Below, in pieces: positions 1 to 8,048 of a DNA stretch of 64,000 nt. The stretch lies in contig JBEGVB010000052.1 of the NCBI GenBank assembly GCA_041178545.1, forward strand, positions 1 to 64,000, written 5' to 3'. Numbering within the stretch: the first letter of the stretch is position 1; every line of letters begins with the position of its first letter. A model generated the notes under the pieces. That model saw only the letters and a program-made list of their open reading frames with translations. It made no database searches and was not told where the DNA came from. Position numbers and translations under genes: made by a program. This stretch comes from JBEATZ01 sp041178545. GTDB taxonomy: Bacteria > Planctomycetota > UBA1135 > UBA2386.

Positions 1-1
1 G

Positions 2-412
2 ACCATCGGCACCGGCTGCGGCACCCAGCCGCTGACACTCGAAGCACTCACCGCGCGCGGACCGGTCTACGCCTCGCAGTTCGTCTCGAAGGTGCGCAAC
101 GTCCCGCAGGGTCTCGCCTTCATGGCGCTCGGCGTCTCCAACACGGCCGTGGGTCCACTCCTCCTCCCCTTCGACCTCGCGGGCTTCGGCGGCACGGGCG
201 GTTGCACCCTGTACCACGACACGGCCATCGATTTGGCCGCTCCATGCGTGCCGTCGGCGACCGGCGAAGCCACCCACACGTTCACCGTGCCGAACCTGCC
301 TTCCATCACGGGCCTGCCCGTCTTCCTGCAGGCGTGGGCACCGGACAGTGCGTTCAACGCGCTCGGTCTCGTGACCAGCAACGCGCTGCGCACCACGATC
401 GGCAACAACTGA
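2..412 (+). CDS. Secreted protein, C-terminal part (partial)
   Basis: The gene enters from the left edge; 136 codons remain before the TGA at 410-412. The visible part is a beta-rich, Gly/Ala/Leu-rich domain with scattered Cys. Its pattern VPQGLA, then GGCTLY, then FLQAW, then SNAL closely parallels the C-terminus of the secreted protein ending at 36376 (VPNGLA, SCPLY, FLAAQ, SNAA). The same C-terminal module therefore occurs twice in the window. Modules of this kind are common at the ends of secreted proteins in some Planctomycetota and could be an anchoring or sorting domain; that role is inference. The N-terminal domain that would define the function is outside the window. The gene is convergent with truC, with one base between the two stops. 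Confidence 0.75.
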   Translation, partial: TIGTGCGTQPLTLEALTARGPVYASQFVSKVRNVPQGLAFMALGVSNTAVGPLLLPFDLAGFGGTGGCTLYHDTAIDLAAPCVPSATGEATHTFTVPNLPSITGLPVFLQAWAPDSAFNALGLVTSNALRTTIGNN

Positions 413-413
413 C

Positions 414-1160
414 TCAGCCCTGCTGTGCCGCGCGCTCGTCGCGCGCGGTGCGCAGTCGCGATACGACCCGCTCCAGCTCAACGGGCAGCGGGTCGTCGAG
501 TTGGAGGGGTGCTTCGGTGACCGGGTGCCGCAGCGACAGGAAATGGCAGTGGAGGAAGAGCCGCTCGAGGCCGTAGCGCTCGCGGTAGAGGGCGTTGAGC
601 CGGCCCTTGCCGTGCGTGGTGTCGCCGAGGATGTGGCGGCCGCAGTGGTTGGCGTGGCGGCGGATCTGGTGGTAGCGGCCGGTGCGGATGCGGCAGCGCA
701 CGAGGGCGCAGCGGTCGAGGGCCTCGACGAGCGCAAACTCGCTGCGGGCGGGGCGCGCCACGTCCTTCTCGTCGTGGAGCGGTTGCTCGCACACCCACTC
801 GTTGCCGTGCTCGGGGAAGCTGCCCGGCCAGCGGGTGAGCAGCAGGTACTCCTTCACGGCGGAGGGCTCGCTCATCTGCTCCTGCAGCGCAGCCGCGGTG
901 CGCGAGCTGAAGGCGTAGAGCAGCAGGCCCGAGGTGGCGCGGTCGAGGCGATGGACCGGGTAGAGGTACTTGCCCAGCTGGTCGCGCACGACCTGGAGCG
1001 CCGCCGGCTGGTCGGGATGGTTCTCGTCGCGGTGGACGAGCAGGCCGCTCGGCTTGCTCACCGCCACGATGTGCTCGTCGAGGAAGCGCACGTCGAGCGG
1101 CGGGTGCGCGGGCGCAACCGGCGGCGTGTTGTCAGGCTTCTCGGCCGGGGTGTCCGACAT
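414..1160 (-). CDS. truC: tRNA pseudouridine synthase, TruC/RluA family
   Basis: 248-residue RluA-family pseudouridine synthase. The catalytic signature HRLDRATSG is present, with the nucleophilic Asp in RLD, followed by the family's C-terminal RTGRYHQIRRH motif. Overall length and the absence of an S4 domain fit TruC (pseudouridine-65 of tRNA) better than RluC/RluD, but substrate cannot be fixed by eye. An upstream in-frame start would add 31 residues of poor composition. I chose ATG 1160 because a TAAGGT hexamer lies 10 nt before it and the protein then starts just before the conserved domain. Divergent from the acyl-CoA synthetase, so the two promoters share about 64 bp. Confidence 0.88.
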   Translation of the reverse strand: MSDTPAEKPDNTPPVAPAHPPLDVRFLDEHIVAVSKPSGLLVHRDENHPDQPAALQVVRDQLGKYLYPVHRLDRATSGLLLYAFSSRTAAALQEQMSEPSAVKEYLLLTRWPGSFPEHGNEWVCEQPLHDEKDVARPARSEFALVEALDRCALVRCRIRTGRYHQIRRHANHCGRHILGDTTHGKGRLNALYRERYGLERLFLHCHFLSLRHPVTEAPLQLDDPLPVELERVVSRLRTARDERAAQQG

Positions 1161-1170
1161 GGGGCGCGAG

Positions 1171-1176
1171 ACCTTA
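1171..1176 (-). promoter_or_regulatory. Putative -10 element of truC
   Basis: TAAGGT on the minus strand, 10 nt from ATG 1160. No convincing -35 or Shine-Dalgarno. Part of the recurrent start-proximal TANNNT pattern. Confidence 0.4.
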
Positions 1177-1212
1177 CGCAACTTGCAGGACAGTGCAGCG
1201 TGGGGAGTGACG

Positions 1213-1218
1213 TATCCT
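1213..1218 (+). promoter_or_regulatory. Putative -10 element, leaderless start of acyl-CoA synthetase
   Basis: TATCCT followed by 6 nt and then GTG 1225, so transcription would begin at about the start codon. No Shine-Dalgarno precedes the GTG. Confidence 0.5.
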
Positions 1219-1224
1219 GCTGCC

Positions 1225-2754
1225 GTGAACGTCTTCCACCTGCTTGCCGACACGGCACGCGCCCACCCGGACCAGCCTGCACTGCGTCAGGACGGCACGA
1301 CTGCGACCTACGGTGAGGCACTGCGGGCGGCGCTGGCGCTGGCCCGTGCACTGGCTGAACGTGGCATCCGCCCCGGCGACCGCGTGGCCGTGCTGGCGCC
1401 CAACACGGTCGCACACTTCCACGCCTACTTCGGCCTCGCCGCAGCAGGCGCCGTGCTGGTCTCGCTCAACACGCGGCTGGGCACCGGTGAACTGGCGGAG
1501 ATCCTCGCCGACTCGGGCGCGCGCATGCTGGTGCACGACGATGCCCACGGCAGCACCAATGCCGCCATGGCAGCCGAGCTGGCGCCGCGGCTCGAACTCG
1601 GCGCGCATCCCGTCGCGGCACTGGTTGCCGCTGCCGCCGGGAGCGCCGAGTTCGGACCGCGCCTCGCACGCAGCGAGGACACCGCCCACCTGTACTACAC
1701 GAGCGGCACGACAGGCCGCCCCAAGGGCGTGATGCTCAGCCATGCCAACGTCTTCAGCCATGCCCGCAGCGCCGTGCGCGAACTGGGACTCGGTGCATCC
1801 GACCGCTGGCTGCACGCGGCCCCCATGTTCCACCTCGCGGACGCATGGGCGACCTTCGCGGTCAGCGACGTGGGCGGCCTGCACGTGTTCCTGCCGCGCT
1901 TCAGCGCCCGTGACGCACTCGACATCCTGGCCGCAGAGCGCATCACGGTGACCAACCTGATCCCCACCATGCTCAACCTCATGGTGAAGGAACCAGGCGC
2001 CTTGGACCGCGACTACGCCATGCGCGTGATGCTCAGCGGCGGTGCACCCATCGCGCCCGAGGTGGTGCGGCAAGTGATCCGCACCTTCCGTTGCGAGTAC
2101 GTGCAGACGTACGGCATGACGGAGACCAGCCCGTACCTGACCTTGAGCCTCCTCGACGACGAGCTGCGCAGGCTGCCACCCGAACAGCAGCTGGCGCTCA
2201 AGTGCCGCACCGGCCGCCCCTTCGACGGGATCGAGCTGCGGGTGGTGGACGACCGCGGTGAGGACGTGGCGCGCGACGACAGGGCCGTGGGCGAGATCCG
2301 CGTGAAGGGCCCCACGGTCACGCGTGGGTACTGGAACCAGCCCGAGGCCACGGCAGCGGCGTTCGACGAGCGCGGCTTCTTGATGACGGGTGACCTCGCC
2401 ACGGTGGACGCGCACGGGTTCGTGAACATCGTCGACCGCAAGAAGGACGTCATCAAGACCGGCGGCGAAGCCGTGTACTCGGTCGAGGTGGAGCACGTGC
2501 TCTACCAGCACCCGGCGGTCCTGGAGTGTGCCGTGTACGGCACACCCCACGAGGTGTGGGGCGAGGCCGTGACTGCAGCCGTCGTGCTGCGCCCCGGTGC
2601 GCACGCGAGCGCGGACCAACTCGTCGCGCACTGCCACGCCCACATCGCGGGCTACAAGTGCCCGAAGTCGGTTCGGTTCCTCGACGCACTGCCGCGCACC
2701 GGCACCGGGAAGATCCAGAAGCGCGCACTGCGGCAACCGGGACCTGCGCGGTGA
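1225..2754 (+). CDS. Acyl-CoA synthetase (AMP-forming)
   Basis: 509-residue ANL-superfamily adenylating enzyme that activates a carboxylic acid as acyl-AMP and transfers it to CoA. The P-loop YTSGTTGRPKG is at about residues 156-166, followed by the family motifs YGMTET, GYWNQPEAT, TGDLA, and the C-terminal lysine motif (TGKIQKR) close to the end. The whole N- and C-domain are present, so the gene looks intact. Sequence resembles long/medium-chain fatty-acid and related ligases (AlkK-like); chain-length preference cannot be read here. Start chosen at GTG 1225 because a TATCCT hexamer lies 6 nt upstream; longer in-frame extension has no support. Not in an obvious operon; the beta-oxidation enzyme at 33132 could act on its products. 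Confidence 0.88.
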   Translation: MNVFHLLADTARAHPDQPALRQDGTTATYGEALRAALALARALAERGIRPGDRVAVLAPNTVAHFHAYFGLAAAGAVLVSLNTRLGTGELAEILADSGARMLVHDDAHGSTNAAMAAELAPRLELGAHPVAALVAAAAGSAEFGPRLARSEDTAHLYYTSGTTGRPKGVMLSHANVFSHARSAVRELGLGASDRWLHAAPMFHLADAWATFAVSDVGGLHVFLPRFSARDALDILAAERITVTNLIPTMLNLMVKEPGALDRDYAMRVMLSGGAPIAPEVVRQVIRTFRCEYVQTYGMTETSPYLTLSLLDDELRRLPPEQQLALKCRTGRPFDGIELRVVDDRGEDVARDDRAVGEIRVKGPTVTRGYWNQPEATAAAFDERGFLMTGDLATVDAHGFVNIVDRKKDVIKTGGEAVYSVEVEHVLYQHPAVLECAVYGTPHEVWGEAVTAAVVLRPGAHASADQLVAHCHAHIAGYKCPKSVRFLDALPRTGTGKIQKRALRQPGPAR

Positions 2755-2945
2755 ACCAACCTTGCCATCGAAGGCAACGCATGCCCGGAGTCCCCGGTTC
2801 CCGGCACCTTCCGTCCCCACGGCCCCGGGGTAGGCTTGCCTCGTCGGCCGTGCCCCATGGTGCGGACCGGAGCGGAAGAAGCGAGGGATCCGCCAAGGTG
2901 CGCATTCCGTGCGACTCTTGAGGCGGCATCCTTCCACAGCCCCCC

Positions 2946-4133
2946 ATGATCGACCCCACCCCGAGAACCCCTGACGCGGCTGCCCGCGCCCAAGACCGCA
3001 TCACCGGGCACGTGCCGTTCCACCGCGCCTGCAACCTCGGGCGCGAAACCGAGTATGTGCTGGAGGCCTCGCGGGCGGGCGCGATCTCGGGCAACCAGCG
3101 GTTCACCAAGCAGTGCCAGGACATGCTCGCGACCACGCTGGGGGTGAAGCATGCGCTGCTGACCACCTCGTGCACCCATGCGCTCGAGATGTCCGCCATG
3201 CTGCTCGACATCAAGCCCGGGGACGAGGTGGTCGTGCCCTCGTTCACCTTCGTGTCGACGGCCAACGCCTTCGTGCTGCGCGGTGCCACGCCCGTGTTCT
3301 GCGACGTCCGTCCCGACACCCTCAACCTCGACGAGACCAAGCTGGAGTCGCTCGTGGGCCCGCGCACGCGTGCCGTGGTGCCAGTGCACTACGCGGGCGT
3401 GGCCTGCGAGATGGACACGATCCTCGCAATCGCCAACCGTCACGGCATCGCCGTGGTGGAGGACAACGCCCATGGGCTCTTCGGCCGCTACAAGGGACGT
3501 TGGCTCGGCACGATCGGGACGATGTCCACGGCCAGCTTCCACGAGACCAAGAACATCACGTGCGGGGAGGGCGGCGCCCTGTTCGTGAACGACGATGCGC
3601 TGGCAGCGCGGGCCGAGGTCCTGCGCGAGAAGGGCACCAACCGCGCCCGGTTCCTGATGGGCCAGATCGACAAGTACTCGTGGGTGGACATCGGCTCCAG
3701 CTACGTGCTCAGCGACCTGCTGGCCGCCCACCTGTACGGGCAGCTGGAGCAGTGGCGGGTGACCCAGCAGCACCGCGAACAGCTCTGGCAGCGCTACCAC
3801 GCGCAGCTGGCCGGCTGGGCGCGCACCCACGGCGTGAGCCAGCCCGTGGTCCCCGAGTCGTGTGAGTCCGCCTGGCACGCCTACTTCCTGCTGCTGCCGA
3901 CCCACGCGAGCCGCCAGGCCTTCCTCGCCCACATGAAGGCAGCTGGCATAGGCTGCGTGTTCCACTACCTGCCGCTCAACCAGTCGGAGTTCGCGCAGAA
4001 ACTGCCCCGCCGGTTCGAGTGCCCGGTCACCGAGGACGTGTCCACGCGGCTCGTACGGCTGCCGCTCCACCACTCGCTCACCGACGCGCAGCAGCAGCAC
4101 GTGGTCGAGACCGCCTTGCGCTTCCGTCCGTGA
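2946..4133 (+). CDS. wecE: WecE-like dTDP-4-amino-4,6-dideoxyhexose transaminase
   Basis: 395-residue DegT/DnrJ/EryC1 family PLP aminotransferase. The PLP-binding lysine is Lys202 in SFHETKNITCGEGGAL, a context typical of WecE/RffA, which transaminates dTDP-4-keto-6-deoxyglucose to dTDP-4-amino-4,6-dideoxygalactose. Other family landmarks are SCTHALEM near the N-terminus, PSFTFVSTANAF, VVEDNAHGLFG and a C-terminal HYLPL region. No other nucleotide-sugar or surface-polysaccharide genes lie beside it, so partner genes must be elsewhere. The preceding 191 bp hold no gene; a weak CATCCT lies 13 nt before the start but no promoter or RBS is convincing. Confidence 0.85.
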   Translation: MIDPTPRTPDAAARAQDRITGHVPFHRACNLGRETEYVLEASRAGAISGNQRFTKQCQDMLATTLGVKHALLTTSCTHALEMSAMLLDIKPGDEVVVPSFTFVSTANAFVLRGATPVFCDVRPDTLNLDETKLESLVGPRTRAVVPVHYAGVACEMDTILAIANRHGIAVVEDNAHGLFGRYKGRWLGTIGTMSTASFHETKNITCGEGGALFVNDDALAARAEVLREKGTNRARFLMGQIDKYSWVDIGSSYVLSDLLAAHLYGQLEQWRVTQQHREQLWQRYHAQLAGWARTHGVSQPVVPESCESAWHAYFLLLPTHASRQAFLAHMKAAGIGCVFHYLPLNQSEFAQKLPRRFECPVTEDVSTRLVRLPLHHSLTDAQQQHVVETALRFRP

Positions 4134-4163
4134 CCCCGGGCCCGCTGCGCGCACGATTCTCCT

Positions 4164-4214
4164 CGCGTGCGCGCGCGCGACGCACGCACACGCGCACGTG
4201 CGCACACGCGCGCG
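4164..4214. repeat. Alternating purine-pyrimidine tract (Z-DNA potential) upstream of topA
   Basis: Positions 4164-4179 and 4181-4214 are strictly alternating pyrimidine/purine (mostly CG and CA/TG steps), interrupted by a single A at 4180. Such tracts flip to Z-DNA under negative supercoiling. It lies about 70 bp before the topoisomerase I start in the only gap between wecE and topA. The structure in vivo is inference. Confidence 0.7.
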
Positions 4215-4285
4215 AGGCACACGACCGACGCGGATTCGAACCTTGAAGTCGGCTGCACCGACCTCTAACAAGGGCGGCGCAAGCC

Positions 4286-6946
4286 ATGGCCACTCGCAAG
4301 AAGCAGGGCAAACCGCTCGTCATCGTCGAATCCCCGGCGAAGGCCCGGACCATCAGCAAGTTCCTCGGGTCCGACTACCGGATCGAGGCGTCCATCGGCC
4401 ACATCCGGGACCTGCCCTCCAACGCCACGGAGATCCCGGCGGCGGTCAAGAAGGAGAAGTGGGCCCGGCTCGGCATCGACGTCGAGTCCGACTTCCGCCC
4501 GCTCTACGTGGTGCCCAAGGACAAGCGCGAGCACATGCGCAAGCTGAAGGACGCGCTCAAGGACGCGCCCATCCTCTACCTCGCGACCGACGAAGACCGC
4601 GAGGGTGAGTCCATCTCCTGGCACCTGGTCCAGGAGCTGGAACCCAAGTGCGAGACCCGTCGGCTGGTGTTCCACGAGATCACCAAGACGGCCATCCTCG
4701 AGGCCCTCGAGCACCCGCGCGACATCGATGCTGCACTGGTGGAGGCGCAGGAGACCCGCCGGATGGTGGACCGCCTGTACGGCTACACGGTGTCGCCGTT
4801 GCTGTGGAAGAAGGTCAAGCCGCAGTTGTCCGCCGGCCGCGTGCAGAGCGTGGCGGTGCGGTTGATCGTGGAGCGCGAGCGCGAACGCATGAAGTTCGTG
4901 ACCGCTGGCTACTGGTCGTTGCAGGGGACGTTCGCGGCCCAGCAGGGCGACCGCACGGCCTTCCAGGCCGAGCTCGTGAGCCTCGCCGGTGCACGCATCG
5001 CACAGGGCCGCGACTTCGACCCCGACACCGGGCGCCTGAAGGTGCAGGACGGCACGGTCATGGCGCTGCAGGAGCCGCAGGCACGGGAACTGGCCGCCGG
5101 ACTGGCAAAGAAGGCCGCCAAGGTCGTGTCGCTGGAGCAGAAGCCCTTCACCGAGCGCCCGTCGCCGCCCTTCACCACGAGCACGCTGCAGCAGGAAGCC
5201 GCGCGCAAGTTGCGCTTCGGTGCCCAGCGCACGATGCGCGCCGCGCAGCGCCTCTACGAGAATGGCTACATCACCTACATGCGTACCGACTCGACGACGC
5301 TCAGCGAGCAGGCGCTCGCTGCGGCACGCGAGCTGATCGGCCGCGAGTTCGGCAAGGAGCACCTGCCGGACGCGCCGCGCCAGTACCAGACGAAGGTCCG
5401 CAACGCCCAGGAGGCGCACGAGGCAATCCGTCCAGCAGGCAACAGCTTCGTCCACCCCGGTCAGCTCGGGGCCGAAATGGGCGAGGACGAACGGCGCGTG
5501 TACGAACTGGTCTGGCGGCGCACCATCGCGTGCCAGATGAGGGATGCGCGCGGCCAGCGCACGACGCTCGTGCTGGCGATGCCCTCGGGCAAGGCTGGCG
5601 AGGCCCGCTTCCAGGCCAACGGACGCACGATCGAGTACCCAGGCTTCCGCCTTGCCTACGTGGAGGACCTGGAGGACGCGGATGCAGAACTCGCCCAGAC
5701 GGACCGCATCCTGCCTGCCGTGAAGGAAGGGCAGGCCGTCGATGCAACGGGCATGGAGCCCGCGGGCCACACCACGCAGCCGCCGCCGCGCCTGACCGAG
5801 GCCGGCCTCATCAAGGAGCTGGAGGCGCGCGGCATCGGCCGACCCTCCACCTACGCCTCGATCATCGAGACGATCCTCGCGCGCGAGTACTGCTTCCGGA
5901 AGGGCACGGCGCTCGTGCCGACGTTCACCGCGTTCGCGGTGGTCGACCTGCTGCGCAACCACCTCGGCTGGCTGGTGGACTACCAGTTCACGGCCAAGAT
6001 GGAGGACGACCTCGACGAGATCAGCCATGGTCGTGCGAAGCGCCTCGACTACCTGAAGCACTTCTTCCTCGGCAACGGCCGCGCCGGCCTGCGCGACACG
6101 GTCAAGGACGTCGACAAGGACATCGACCCGCGCCGCATCTGCTCCATCCCGCTCGGGAGCGACGAGAAGGGCGAGCTGGTCGAGGTGCGCGTCGGCCGCT
6201 ACGGGCCGTTCCTCTCGCGCGGCGACCAGCGCGTGAGCGTCCCGGACGAGACGCCACCCGACGAACTCACGCTGCAGCGAGCCGTCGACCTGCTGGCCAG
6301 CGGCGGCGACGGGCCCAAGTCGCTGGGCAGCGACCCGGACACGGGGCTCCCCGTGTTCCTCAAGGTCGGACGCTTCGGCCCCTACTTCCAGCTCGGCGAC
6401 ATGGAGCAGATGAAGCCCGAGAAGCCGAAGATGGCCTCGCTGCTCAAGGGCATGACGCCTGAGACTGCGACCCTCGAGGAAGCACTGGCCGTGCTGCGCC
6501 TCCCGCGCGTGGTGGGCCATGCCGCGCACCCGCTGACCGGCGAGGAAGGCGACATCACCGCGCAGAACGGGCGCTTCGGCCCCTTCCTCAAGTGGGGCAC
6601 GGACACGCGCAGCATCCCTGCAGAGCACACGCCCCTCACGGTCGACCTCGCCACCGCCGTCGCGTTGTTCTCGCAACCCAAGCAGGGTGGACGCGGCAGG
6701 CAGGCAGCGCCGGCCAAGGTGATCAAGGAGATGGGCGACCACCCGAAGAGCAAGTCGCCGGTGAAGGTGCTCGAGGGTCGCTACGGCCCCTACGTCACCG
6801 ACGGCACCACCAATGCGTCGCTGCCCAAGGGCGAGGACCCCGTGACCCTGTCCATGGACCGCGCGGTCGAGCTGCTCGAGGCACGCGCTGCCCGCGGACC
6901 CGCCAAGGGCAAGCGCCGCCGCAAGGCAGGCGGCCGCAGGGGCTGA
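4286..6946 (+). CDS. topA: DNA topoisomerase I (type IA)
   Basis: 886-residue type IA topoisomerase, which relaxes negative supercoils by a transient 5'-phosphotyrosine break. The N-terminal TOPRIM domain begins VESPAKARTI and contains the acidic LATDEDREGE motif. The catalytic tyrosine is Tyr331 in YITYMRTDS. The C-terminal third has no Cys4 zinc fingers. Instead it carries four topoisomerase C-terminal repeats marked by G-R-[YF]-G-P-[FY], at roughly residues 635, 692, 760 and 830, and ends in a Lys/Arg-rich tail. ATG 4286 is immediately followed by a basic leader and the TOPRIM motif. No clear -10 or Shine-Dalgarno precedes it; an alternating purine-pyrimidine tract does. Confidence 0.96.
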   Translation: MATRKKQGKPLVIVESPAKARTISKFLGSDYRIEASIGHIRDLPSNATEIPAAVKKEKWARLGIDVESDFRPLYVVPKDKREHMRKLKDALKDAPILYLATDEDREGESISWHLVQELEPKCETRRLVFHEITKTAILEALEHPRDIDAALVEAQETRRMVDRLYGYTVSPLLWKKVKPQLSAGRVQSVAVRLIVERERERMKFVTAGYWSLQGTFAAQQGDRTAFQAELVSLAGARIAQGRDFDPDTGRLKVQDGTVMALQEPQARELAAGLAKKAAKVVSLEQKPFTERPSPPFTTSTLQQEAARKLRFGAQRTMRAAQRLYENGYITYMRTDSTTLSEQALAAARELIGREFGKEHLPDAPRQYQTKVRNAQEAHEAIRPAGNSFVHPGQLGAEMGEDERRVYELVWRRTIACQMRDARGQRTTLVLAMPSGKAGEARFQANGRTIEYPGFRLAYVEDLEDADAELAQTDRILPAVKEGQAVDATGMEPAGHTTQPPPRLTEAGLIKELEARGIGRPSTYASIIETILAREYCFRKGTALVPTFTAFAVVDLLRNHLGWLVDYQFTAKMEDDLDEISHGRAKRLDYLKHFFLGNGRAGLRDTVKDVDKDIDPRRICSIPLGSDEKGELVEVRVGRYGPFLSRGDQRVSVPDETPPDELTLQRAVDLLASGGDGPKSLGSDPDTGLPVFLKVGRFGPYFQLGDMEQMKPEKPKMASLLKGMTPETATLEEALAVLRLPRVVGHAAHPLTGEEGDITAQNGRFGPFLKWGTDTRSIPAEHTPLTVDLATAVALFSQPKQGGRGRQAAPAKVIKEMGDHPKSKSPVKVLEGRYGPYVTDGTTNASLPKGEDPVTLSMDRAVELLEARAARGPAKGKRRRKAGGRRG

Positions 6947-7004
6947 CCAGGCCCGGGGACGGGCGCGAACCGTCCGCATGCTTGGCGGAGGGGCTGGTGC
7001 GTCC

Positions 7005-7010
7005 CACAAT
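7005..7010 (+). promoter_or_regulatory. Putative -10 element of nadA
   Basis: CACAAT, four of six matches to TATAAT, ending 9 nt before ATG 7020. No Shine-Dalgarno between them. Confidence 0.35.
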
Positions 7011-7019
7011 GGTCCGCCC

Positions 7020-7973
7020 ATGACTGCCGTAGACCCGGGCCTGGACCTGTTCGCCGAGATCGAGCGCCTGCGCAAGGAACGCAAGGCCATGATCCTGGCC
7101 CACTACTACCAGGATGCGGACATCCAGGACCTCGCCGACCACCTCGGCGACTCCCTCGAGCTGGCGAAGCGTGCGCGCGACGCAAAGGACGCCGAGGTGA
7201 TCCTGTTCTGCGGCGTCCACTTCATGGCCGAGACGGCCAAGATCGTGAACCCGTCCAAGACCGTGGTGATCCCCGACCTGGAGGCCGGGTGCTCGCTCGC
7301 GGACGCTTGCCCCGCGGACCAGCTGCGCGCGTGGAAGAAGCAGCACCCCGACCACTACGTGGTCATGTACATCAACTGCTCGGCGGCGACCAAGGCGGAG
7401 AGCGACATCATCTGCACCTCCTCCAACGCCGAGAAGATCATCCGCTCGGTGCCGGAGGGGCGCCCGATCCTGTTCGGGCCCGACAAGAACCTTGGTGCCT
7501 ACCTGGTGAAGAAGACCGGCAGGCAGATGGACCTGTGGCCGGGCACGTGCATGGTCCACGAGAGCTTCAGCGAGCGGAAGATCCTCGAGCTCAAGGCGCG
7601 GCACCCGGACGCCAAGTTCATCGCGCACCCCGAGTGCGAGGACCACGTGCTGCGTCTCGCCGACTACGTGGGCTCCACGAGCAAGCTGCTGGAGCACGTC
7701 AGGACGGACTCCTGCCAGAAGTACATCGTGGGCACCGAGACGGGCATCCTCCACACGATGCACCTCGCGGCCCCGCACAAGCAGCTGATCCCGGTGCCCT
7801 ACGAGGACCGCACGGCAGCCTGCCAGGGCTGCAACCAGTGCCCCCACATGAAGCGCAACACGATCGAGAAGATCTACCTGGCGCTACGGGACCTGAAGCC
7901 GCGCATCGAGATGCCGGAAGAACTCCGCAAGCGTGCGCTGCTGCCCCTCGAACGCATGCTGGCGATCAGCTGA
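7020..7973 (+). CDS. nadA: Quinolinate synthase A
   Basis: 317-residue [4Fe-4S] quinolinate synthase, which condenses iminoaspartate with dihydroxyacetone phosphate in de novo NAD synthesis. The cluster cysteines expected for the family are visible: NCSAATKAESD, HPEC, and the C-terminal CQGCNQCPHM. Also seen are the N-terminal LAHYYQ substrate region and GTETGILH. A longer reading frame starts upstream, but ATG 7020 begins just before the conserved sequence and follows a CACAAT hexamer by 9 nt. The partner genes nadB and nadC are not in the window, so NadA is not in its classical operon here. Confidence 0.95.
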   Translation: MTAVDPGLDLFAEIERLRKERKAMILAHYYQDADIQDLADHLGDSLELAKRARDAKDAEVILFCGVHFMAETAKIVNPSKTVVIPDLEAGCSLADACPADQLRAWKKQHPDHYVVMYINCSAATKAESDIICTSSNAEKIIRSVPEGRPILFGPDKNLGAYLVKKTGRQMDLWPGTCMVHESFSERKILELKARHPDAKFIAHPECEDHVLRLADYVGSTSKLLEHVRTDSCQKYIVGTETGILHTMHLAAPHKQLIPVPYEDRTAACQGCNQCPHMKRNTIEKIYLALRDLKPRIEMPEELRKRALLPLERMLAIS

Positions 7974-8048
7974 GGGCCCCGCCGTCGGGCAGACCAACTC
8001 TCGCGTGCAGTCGGACGCGCGAACGGGCAACATTCTCGCCCTGCAACG

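Noticed and set aside
4228..4270. tRNA-like T-arm on the minus strand (GGTTCGAATCC) next to a 5-bp hairpin before topA
   Set aside because: The T-stem pairs at only two positions, no acceptor stem or CCA follows, and the 5' part would lie inside topA. Not a tRNA.
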